A DNA stretch of 22,972 bases from Asterionellopsis glacialis (Eukaryota; Bacillariophyta; Plagiogrammaphyceae; Rhaphoneidales; Asterionellopsidaceae), in the NCBI GenBank assembly GCA_014885115.2, contig WKLE02006493.1, positions 1-22,972 on the forward strand, written 5' to 3'. The notes below the pieces were generated by a model. That model was not told the DNA's origin. It was given only the letters and a program-made list of their open reading frames with translations, and made no database searches. The position numbers were made by a program, and so were the translations under genes. Below are positions 1 through 7,636 of the stretch, piece by piece (the first letter of the stretch is position 1; the number at the start of each line of letters is the position of its first letter).

Positions 1-481
1 AAAAACCAAAATCGATCGTGACGTCCGTTGCTCAATGTTTCCTTGCCACATTGTGTTATCTCCTGATTCTCTCTCAGCGAAAATTCACAGGCAAAACAGT
101 CTGAGACCTAGAAAGTAGGTACCAGGTAAGGTAGATCCTACCCGTAGAGAGGACTTACCGTACCAGGACTCTATGTTACAGGTACTAACTCTAGTAGTCC
201 TAGTTACTCATAGGATAGGGTTAGGACTAGTTTCTTCAGATAGTAAGACAGAGTGACAACGACAGACAAGGCCGATGAGATGAGAGGACTTTTGAACTTC
301 TTGAAACCAAACTCTCTTGAGACTCTTGAGAGAGAACTCTCTCCTTGGACTGTAGAGTCTCTTGAGGACGACAGTGAATCGGTAGACTTGAACATTACGG
401 AGGACCAGAACACTTGTGGTTACAGACAGTGTTATCGGAATTGAATTATAAGGCTGTCTTCATTAAAGGTGGTACATTAGT
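1..481. other. Upstream region of PRPF4-like gene, no gene seen
   Basis: No convincing gene. The stretch from about 60 to 440 is unlike the rest of the window: it is dense in TAG/CTA, CTCTTGAG and AGTCCT-type words. CTCTTGAG occurs at 314-321, 323-330 and 359-366. A small perfect inverted repeat GGTAG-ATC-CTACC lies at 130-142, and GGTAAG (125-130) faces CTTACC (154-159). A TGACGT half-site lies at 19-24. The open frame at 253-444 has no ATG at its start and looks like a by-product of the repeats. The region probably contains the promoter and 5' UTR of the downstream gene. Confidence 0.5.
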
Positions 482-2062
482 ATGAGTGCAACAAATCCAC
501 AGCAGCAGCAGCAGCATGCTGGGAATGCTTCTACAGCAACGAGTGTTGAGGTGATGGATCTGACTGCCGACTCGGTCCTTGAAAGACAAAAGCATGAGGC
601 CTTGTTGATTGAACTTGAAGCGAAGAAAAGAGCTGTGACAGTTGATGTTCCAACGCTACCAAATCAAGTGAGAGATGGACTTCGACAGTTAGGTTTGCCA
701 GTCCGTATATTTGGGGAGAATTTAGCTAATGTTCGAAGTCGTTTGCAAATGGAACTTGCTAAAATTGAAGTATTGAAAGAAAAAGGATTGGGATTGACAA
801 CGGAAACTATACAAGCAGCAGCAGTAGGGAAAGTTGCTGCATCAGGTCAAGAAGTTGAAGACCAAGTGACAAAATATACTCGAGCCTCGTCAGAACTGGT
901 GGAGGCTCGTGATGCGATTGCTAAATTTTCTATGAAACAAGCAAGGAACCGCCTTGTAAAGGAACAACGGCGTCGTTTTGGGTCTCGAAAACGAGCTCGA
1001 TTGATGCATCAAACAGTGCCATCGTCATCCTCTACTGTGAATCCTGCGGGAAATGATAATGGTGGTATGTCAGAAGTTGAACGTCTTGATAATGAATGTA
1101 CAAAACTATTCAAATCACTTGGAAACATGACTTTGGAAGGGTCTCAGTATGGTGGACCACGTCCACTCTCTGCAGTCTGTACGAGTGGAACTATGATTGC
1201 AACTGCTGGTTGGGATGGCGCAGTCAAACTTTGGGATGGCAGTTCTCCTCAACTGGATCTTTTGGGATCCAAGTCAATGGGCCACGAAGATAGAATTACA
1301 GGTATTGCCATGCAACAAAATATGATTGCTACATCATCGATAGATTTGTCAGGCAAGCTCTGGAAGATATCTGACAAAAATAATACCATGGATGATGATG
1401 ATGATGATCTTACCGAAGATCAAAAGTACACAATGGAGGAAGTAGCACATCTGAAGGGACACCAAGCACGACTTTGCAGCGTAGCATTTCATCCTATGGG
1501 TAAACATGTCGGAACTACAAGTTTTGATCATACATGGCGACTTTGGGATATAGAATCTGGTGGATCTCAACTTTTGTTACAGGACGGACATTGGAAGGAG
1601 ACATATGGGATTGGATTTCATTCCGATGGATCACTTGTATCTACAACAGACTTTGGTGGTATTGTCCATGTATGGGACTTGCGAACAGGGAAATCAGTAT
1701 GTCACTTTTTAGGACACGCCAAACGCGTACTGTGTTCTGAATTTAGTCCCAATGGGTTCCATTTGGCATCTGCGGGAGATGATGGGACCATCAAAATTTG
1801 GGATCTCCGGAAACGGAAACATTTTGCAAGCCTCCCAGCCCATTCAAACCTTATATCTCAAATTCGCTTTGACCGTGAAGAGGGCGAATTTCTTACCTCG
1901 AGCTCTTTTGACGGGACTGTCAAACTTTGGTCGACCAGAGATTGGAAAATGCTATCCAGTCTAAGAGGACACGAAGGAAAGGTCATGGGAGTAGACGTCC
2001 TTGGAGGGTCGAACGGCATTGTGACAAGTGGTTATGATAAGACACTAAAGATCTGGAAATGA
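482..2062 (+). CDS. PRPF4: U4/U6 snRNP protein PRPF4/Prp4-like (WD40)
   Basis: Intronless gene of 526 residues. In this family the protein is a core part of the U4/U6.U5 tri-snRNP in the nucleus and is needed for pre-mRNA splicing. A Gln run (7-11) is followed by the splicing-factor motif at about 52-88 (VPTLPNQVRDGLRQLGLPV then IFGE), typical of Prp4/Prp18 proteins. A helical basic region follows (about 140-165, rich in Arg/Lys). Seven WD40 repeats occupy about 210-526, with clear closing motifs VKLWD, KLWKI, WRLWD, VHVWD, IKIWD, VKLWS and LKIWK. A short Asp run (about 304-309, GAT repeats near 1390-1410) sits in a loop between blades 2 and 3. Length is close to the human protein (about 520). 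The ATG at 482 is the first in frame and all domains lie downstream. It is tail-to-tail with the E2F gene, stop codons 187 nt apart. Confidence 0.95.
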   Translation: MSATNPQQQQQHAGNASTATSVEVMDLTADSVLERQKHEALLIELEAKKRAVTVDVPTLPNQVRDGLRQLGLPVRIFGENLANVRSRLQMELAKIEVLKEKGLGLTTETIQAAAVGKVAASGQEVEDQVTKYTRASSELVEARDAIAKFSMKQARNRLVKEQRRRFGSRKRARLMHQTVPSSSSTVNPAGNDNGGMSEVERLDNECTKLFKSLGNMTLEGSQYGGPRPLSAVCTSGTMIATAGWDGAVKLWDGSSPQLDLLGSKSMGHEDRITGIAMQQNMIATSSIDLSGKLWKISDKNNTMDDDDDDLTEDQKYTMEEVAHLKGHQARLCSVAFHPMGKHVGTTSFDHTWRLWDIESGGSQLLLQDGHWKETYGIGFHSDGSLVSTTDFGGIVHVWDLRTGKSVCHFLGHAKRVLCSEFSPNGFHLASAGDDGTIKIWDLRKRKHFASLPAHSNLISQIRFDREEGEFLTSSSFDGTVKLWSTRDWKMLSSLRGHEGKVMGVDVLGGSNGIVTSGYDKTLKIWK

Positions 2063-2249
2063 TGTTTCGCATGAAAGTTAAAAAGTATAGACTACAGTAT
2101 GATGAACTTATCCATGTTTCAACATCGGTTATTTGTTCCTGTTATTCAAGTTGCATACACGAATCAAAGAAAAAAACAGATAACTTTTTGAGGTTGACAA
2201 ATTTCGATTCATTATATTTTAAGGTTCATTGATTTATAACCATAATTTG

Positions 2250-5200
2250 TCAACAGTCGAAGCAAATTGTTTCATCCTCCGACTGACATGCATGCATTTG
2301 GTTGATGTGATTCTCAATTCCTTCGTCATTGCAGGTAATATCGTCCTCTTTTTGTTGACTTGCAGCGCCGTTTTGATTTACATTTGCAAGAATGTTATCA
2401 TCCTTATTTCCACGCGTTTGTTTCAAAGCATTCTGCATGATTTCTTGAGCAGATAATCGGAAAGACCACATGAATGTACTTAAAATTCCAGAACGAGAAA
2501 TGAGCAACACGCAGTGAGACAACGTACGAGTACAGTCCCGCATTCGAAAATGAACAAACAATCGGGAAAGACTTACACTTTATGTGATTTGGGTTTGTTC
2601 TGACCTTTATGCAGTTGTTGCTTTGGCGGATGGACTGTCACTTTCGAAAGGAGCCCCAACGTCATGAAGACAATTGCAATATCATACAGTCGTCTCATTT
2701 TAGTTTTCATTGATTTTTGTTTTTCCAAATCATCATTTGAACTGGAAGCTGCGATGGTGGTAGCAAGATCTTCCTTTGTAGATGCATCTAAGATTTTGTC
2801 TGAGGCTTCTGTAAGACTCAAAACCTTGTGTCCAGCAAGAAATAGTTGTAAAAATTGTTGTGACAAACGTCCCAGGCTCTTTTCTTTAAGCGTTGGAACT
2901 GTTGTTGTTTTTCTCGCTTCAGCTTGATTGCCCTGTAAGGATAACAAACCATGGTAAAGTGCATCTGTTTGAAATTCTGCAACTGCATTTTTTTGAATGT
3001 CAACAAAGATTTCAACTAAACTGTCGGTACCATGCCATTCGTATGTGTTCTTCTTTTTACGGGACACAATGCAAATGGATTCTAAAATGTTGATAATGTC
3101 ATACATCCGTCGACGTTCAACACCCAAAGTTTTGGCTGTTTCATCGATGCATATTTCTTGAGAAGATGAAGGTGTTTCAAATGAATTAATGAATTTTTCA
3201 CAAAGTTCTTCAAATGATACACTGCTTTTGTTTTCTGTATTAGAAAGATTGTTATCTTTGGTGTCTTGAATTGCGCCACCACGTTGATTCACGTTGGAAA
3301 GAACATCATCATTTTTAGCATGAAGGGTCTGTTTCAATATATTTTGTTGTATCTCTTGAGGAGACAATCGAAACGACCATGTGAATGTCCTGACAGAGCC
3401 AAAAAGTAGGTCCAAAAACGTTTGAGACGAGAGGCAGATGACAATATTTTCGAAAGACGTGGACAGCACAAAGAAAGACTTACGGTTTGTTGGATGAAAA
3501 TTTGGATTTCCCTTTCGAGGAAGCCCCTCCACCAATTTTCGAAATAAATCCCAAGGTCATGAATACATTCGCAATATCATACAAGCGTCGAATTTTAGTT
3601 TTGAGTCCACGTGCAGCTGCGGCATGTATTGTTTTGGGCTTGTCGGAATTACAAGAATTGAAGGCCATAGCTGCAAGCTCATCTGTCGTAGAACACCCTA
3701 AAATCTTGTCGGATGCTTCTGTTAAACTCAACACAGAATGCCCAACTAAAAACAATTGTAAAAATTGTTGTGACAAACGTCCTAAACTTTTTTCCTTGCG
3801 TGATGAACGTTTTTCCTTTTGTTTGGTCTTGGATGATGATGATGATTCAATAAATTCGTTTGACTTGCTATTCCTTGTCGAAGCTTCTTCTTCTTTTACC
3901 TCGTCATTCGCATTACTGTTTGTGGTGGACGGTAGCGTAGACGAGGAGAAGGAGGAGCATGACAAACCATGGTCTTGTGCATCTTCTGGATAATCCTGTA
4001 TGGCCTCCTTTTGTAGATCACCAAAGACATCTAAAAGATGATCCGTACCATGCCATTCGTACGTATTTTTCTTTTGACGGGATACGATTTTGATGGATTC
4101 CAAAATATTAATAATGTCGTAAATACGTCGACGTTCTACACCCAACGCTGTTGCAGCTTCATCAATACATATTTTGGGACATGAAAATGTTGCTTCTTGT
4201 CCAGCAGCAGCACTACTACTACAACTAGAGGTACTTCGTGCAGGACTGTGGTTCATACCACCATTGTGATTACCAAAAGTAGTCATAAAGTTTTCACATA
4301 GTAAGCCCAACGATTTTGTCTTACGACTGTATTGTGCTCCTGACATGTCATTACTATTTGACGTTGATGCTTTTGTACTGGTCATAGAACATGATGGTGG
4401 TGGAAGAATTGGGGTGTCCAATTTAGCTCGTTTGTGGGGTGGTGTAGGAGTGACAATACCAGCTGTAGATGCATTACGAGACTTATTAGAGGGATCTGTA
4501 AGCTTCAGTTGTCCTGGTGGTGCACGCATACCCAAATTTTGCTGATGTTGAGGAGCCGTATTATAGTACGGTTGGCCAGGCTGCCCGTGTGGAGGAGAAG
4601 ACGTAAAACCACCAATTTTCTTTGTGGCCTGTTATGATGAGGAATTGCGTTTAAAGAGGAGACCAAAAAGTTTCCATGTGAGAAAAGAAATTGTGAAAGA
4701 AAGGAAACAATTTTGAGGCGATATTGAAATCACGTAGCTCACCTCAACAAACATCATCATGCGATGACTTCCATCATCGTAAGGAGGTTGAGATGTTGCA
4801 CTAGACGCAGGAGCTCCAGCAGGGGGTGGAGGAAGACCTGAAGGCCATGATTGACCATTTGTATTTTGAAGTGGGTACTGGTGAGGTTGCGAGTGTTGAT
4901 GCTGCTTTTGAGACGAATTATTTAAACATGGGGGTGTTAACTGTGTAGAGTGTGCTTGATGCGGAGGATGCGGATAAAAATAAGGATTGTGATAATGATA
5001 GTTTGTGGGAGGTGAAAAACTTGCATGTTGTTGTTGTTGTTGCTGTTGCATATGATATGGTGTGCCGCCATGCCCCACGCTCCCCGGTCCTGTCCACTGA
5101 GGATTGTAATTCTTCATGGGTTTCTGCAATGGAGGGGGCGGTGGAATCGGTTCTTCTTGTTGTTGCTGTCCCACTTGCGATTGACTTGTCCTTGTTGGAC

Positions 5201-5483
5201 CAACAGCTCCAGCAGTATCGCTTCCGGTGCTATCAGGAGATGATGTGTTACTAACTTTCCCAGGTTCCGAAGGACGTTTCGCATTGGGACAACTTTGAAA
5301 CAACGAAGACAAGGCCAAAGCTGCCGTTGACTTGGGTGATCGAAATTTTTCACTGGCACTTGTTGCAGGAGAACATTCCGTTTCACCTTTTGTCGTCTTG
5401 TTTTTGCTAGATGGTGTCGGCATCATCTCTTCACATTTCAAAGTTTCATCTTTGTTTACTTCCGACTGTGCAACGCATGGCAT
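2250..5483 (-). CDS. E2F: Atypical E2F transcription factor with four DNA-binding domains (4 exons, 975 aa)
   Basis: Exons 5483-4743, 4628-3484, 3389-2577 and 2478-2250; introns of 114, 94 and 98 nt, all GT-AG. Exon lengths 741+1145+813+229 give 976 codons with frame kept at every junction. The ATG at 5483 is the first in its frame after an in-frame TAG. Residues 1-247 are low complexity (Gln, Pro, His, Asn). Winged-helix domains lie at about 350-442 (RRRIYDI at 413-419), 524-614 (RRLYDI at 594-599), 685-753 (RRRMYDI at 721-727) and 796-882 (RRLYDI at 861-866). Domains 1 and 3 resemble the first domain of E2F7/E2F8/DEL proteins (YDIINILES then YEWHG); 2 and 4 resemble their second. Such proteins normally have one pair and bind DNA without a DP partner, repressing S-phase genes. 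No DP-dimerisation, marked-box or Rb-binding region is seen. Alternative: two or three separate genes, disfavoured by the in-phase junctions. The exon model is inferred. Confidence 0.85.
2420..4330 (-). repeat. Intragenic tandem duplication inside the E2F gene
   Basis: Two diverged copies of one module: winged-helix pair, short intron, then a linker with the signature TFxWSFRLSxQEI. Linker copies start at 2420 and 3331 in forward coordinates (offset about 911). A perfect 27-nt match lies at 2846-2872 and 3756-3782 (offset 910). The CATGCCATTC word of domains 3 and 1 lies at 3031 and 4049 (offset 1018; the extra length is a longer Ser/Asn/Glu-rich spacer in the upstream copy). Both introns start GTAAGTCTTTC and interrupt the codon at the same phase. 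Outside the domains the copies have diverged, so this is not a simple assembly duplication. Confidence 0.85.
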
Positions 5484-6171
5484 TTTATTGATACTCTCTC
5501 CAATATGGATGGGTATCCCTCCATGTAATGTACGATATGAATTAGACTAGAGATGTTGGTGAGTTGTGTCTGCAGTGTGAAATTGTCTGTTGACGGTGCG
5601 TGATGTTTTCTGAATGTGTTTCGTTTGAATTTTTCTTTCATTTTTTGTTGATTTTGTCGAGCCAGAAAAAAGGGCGCTAATTTGGTTTTGCATTCGCGCC
5701 AGGTTTCTACCGTACTGAGCACTTGGTATATTCTACGATACCGAAACAGTGTAGTTTTGTACTCTCTAATTTTAACCCGTGTATGTTGCTCGCGCCGATT
5801 TTTTTTCATTTGGATGGGCTTAGCACGCGATCGCGATCGTGGGCTGGCGAGTGAGAAAAATTTGAAATTTGTCTGTTCTTGTCGATTTGTCAAATTGATT
5901 CCAATAAAGATGTGTGTTGACCAGCAGATGCTAAAAAAATATTTATCCATCCTGTCTGTTTTACGCTCAAGTCTGGCCTTCACTCGTGAACCACACATTG
6001 CGGTATCCGTTTTCTCTAGAGTTGGTAGATTCGCAACGTAGAAATCTGTTCAAGGCTGCATTTGCGTTTGTCCGCCGAGCTCCGCTTCCTGCAAGCTTCT
6101 CGATCGCCGACCAGTGCGTTTTCGTGTATCGTACCGTTGTTACTTTGTTGCGAGAGATCCAAGTCAAGACA
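5484..6171. promoter_or_regulatory. Divergent promoter between E2F (-) and ATP synthase epsilon (+)
   Basis: The 688-nt spacer between two head-to-head start codons must hold both promoters. No clear TATA box. It has CG-containing words rare elsewhere in the window: ATTCGCGCC at 5692-5700 (7 of 8 against the E2F consensus TTTSSCGC), CTCGCGCCG around 5789-5797, GGGCGC near 5672, and a 12-bp palindrome CGATCGCGATCG at 5828-5839. A short upstream ORF in the E2F direction starts at 5524 and runs out of frame through the E2F start to 5456. Site assignments are by eye. Confidence 0.55.
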
Positions 6172-6669
6172 ATGTCGACACCAACTACTTTCTGGCGCCT
6201 AGCAGGCATGTCTTACACTCAGGTGAGAATGCTCTGATTATAACATTGTGCTTTCGGTAGCAACGATTATACCGTCATTTTCAGGATGATATTCGGACGA
6301 CGACAACTCATCCTTTCGTTTGTTGGGTCATGGCCGATCGCCATTGGTTGATTCGTTCGACTCAATTTCGTACGGTTCATGAACACACATTCACACGGTA
6401 CTTTCATCTTTCCACATTTTTGGTTGTAATGTCTCACACTAAATTTCTTTTTCTTGTTCCTCCACAAATACATCGATTCATCCCCTAAAAAATCAACAAC
6501 ACAGTATGTGACCAAGGCATCCAGTACACTTCGTGCTGCTCTTAAGGAACCTGCAAAATCTAAGGCCATGGCACAAGAAAAGTTCTCTTACAATGCTTCA
6601 AGCTGGGTTGCTGGTGAACAAAGCGCTAAGAAACCTATTGAAGCCTTGAAGGATGCCGGAACAGCATAA
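6172..6669 (+). CDS. ATP5F1E: Mitochondrial ATP synthase F1 epsilon subunit (2 exons, 71 aa)
   Basis: Exon 1 is 6172-6222 (17 codons), intron 6223-6504 (282 nt, GTGAGA to ACAG), exon 2 6505-6669. The joined reading is MSTPTTFWRLAGMSYTQ then YVTKASSTLRAALKEP, matching the eukaryotic F1 epsilon pattern (human [25 protein letters not shown]). In this family the small protein binds the gamma/delta central stalk on the matrix side of the inner mitochondrial membrane; it is not the bacterial epsilon subunit. At 71 residues it is slightly longer than the human protein (about 50), with an extra C-terminal tail. There is no long presequence, as is usual for this subunit. The ATG at 6172 is the first in its frame; the open frame before it starts with GTG. 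It shares a promoter region with the E2F gene. Confidence 0.93.
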
Positions 6670-7636
6670 AGGTTCTTCTAGATTGCAAGTAAATGGATTA
6701 TAGTTTGATCTTGCTACTATATAATATTAGAGAGCAAATGGTTTGGACTGACACTGAACAGATTGAGGTACAAAGTGGTATTTGTTTCTTCAAAACAAAA
6801 AAAGAGGATAATCAGTTTTTTAGATTAGACACTTTTTGAATTTACTCATGTATACTAAATTCGTATGATCCTGTTACTTTTCATGATTGCAATCTGCGTT
6901 CAATATTGACATTCCCTGTGTAACTTTTTGTAGAAGATGCATATACTGTGCAAAAGATATTTTTCCAAAGAGACCAGTACACAATTTTAAAAGCATTGGA
7001 GTATCGATTTGGGAGTTATTGTCAAAAAATGAATTTGTTCAAAGCTGCTTCACACTCGTCCAGTCTCTTAATTTGTGGCAAAAAGCATCCCGGAAATCTT
7101 CGAAAAAGACAACTGCTGATACTGGCCTCTGGGAATATTTGATTTCGAAAGCAACCGTTTTGTTCGTCATGCAAGGCTACAACTAACTAGGTCCTACTTC
7201 ATGTCAGCCCCGTTCATTGTTTCAATTGGAGATGAATTTTGGTACATGGTTTTGTTTTGCTCCTAATACAACAACTACGGATACGAAGAACAAAAGCGAA
7301 GAAATCTGATCCAAAGTTGATGAAGACATCCAGGGAAAGTTTTTGTAGAGATAGATGTTCGTTTTCTCATCGATGAAAACGACACCAATGCGATAAGTTC
7401 GCCAACACAATACTGTTAAATGAGACAAGATTTCTGGATCTGTGGTGAAAAAAGTACAGTGTGCTACTGTTTGAAAAGAAGAGAGACTAACACTTACAAT
7501 TTTTGATTGAAACCAATCCTTTATGTATACGAATAACTATTACTACTTTTTAATTTTTAAATCAATTTTGCTTCCCTTTTTTCTTTTCAGATTTTATTTT
7601 TTGCCTTTCTCTTTGTTTTCTTTACTTGTTCATTGT
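6670..7636. other. Gene-poor convergent spacer between ATP synthase epsilon and CPS
   Basis: This 967-nt stretch lies between two converging genes and should hold both 3' UTRs. I see no supported gene. A minus-strand open frame at 7222-7428 has no ATG at its start but ends in a hydrophobic stretch (LLFFVSVVVVLGA), and splice-like signals lie just upstream of it (GTAAGTG at about 7497, CACCACAG at about 7440). A plus-strand frame at 6887-7186 begins with TTG and matches nothing I recognise. Poly-pyrimidine T/C runs occupy about 7560-7625. No tRNA or snRNA pattern was found. Confidence 0.45.

Noticed and set aside
253..444. Small plus-strand ORF upstream of PRPF4
   Set aside because: It begins with GTG, is composed of the CTCTTGAG-type repeats, and its product matches no family.
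2250..2561. A separate small protein at the E2F 3' end
   Set aside because: Only the part after the acceptor at 2479 resembles anything (the E2F linker); the part before it is intron sequence read in frame.
2573..3535. A separate gene starting at 3535 and containing E2F domains 3 and 4
   Set aside because: Its first 49 codons read through the end of exon 2 and intron 2 in the wrong frame. A consensus donor at 3483 and acceptor at 3390 join domains 2 and 3 exactly in phase, so one gene is the simpler reading.
5456..5998. 180-codon minus-strand frame across the shared promoter
   Set aside because: It overlaps the E2F start in another frame, has low-complexity basic content and no family resemblance. 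Only its last 22 codons, from the ATG at 5524, are kept as a possible upstream ORF.
6330..6400. Possible tRNA B-box (GTTCGACTC near 6355)
   Set aside because: It lies within the ATP synthase epsilon intron, and flanking bases do not pair into a T stem or acceptor stem.
6887..7186. Plus-strand ORF after ATP synthase epsilon
   Set aside because: It starts at TTG, has no known motif, and lies in a likely 3' UTR.
7222..7428. Minus-strand frame with a hydrophobic end, downstream of CPS
   Set aside because: It has no ATG at its start. The splice-like pair upstream would give an intron of only 58 nt and no start exon. Noted in the spacer entry but not called.
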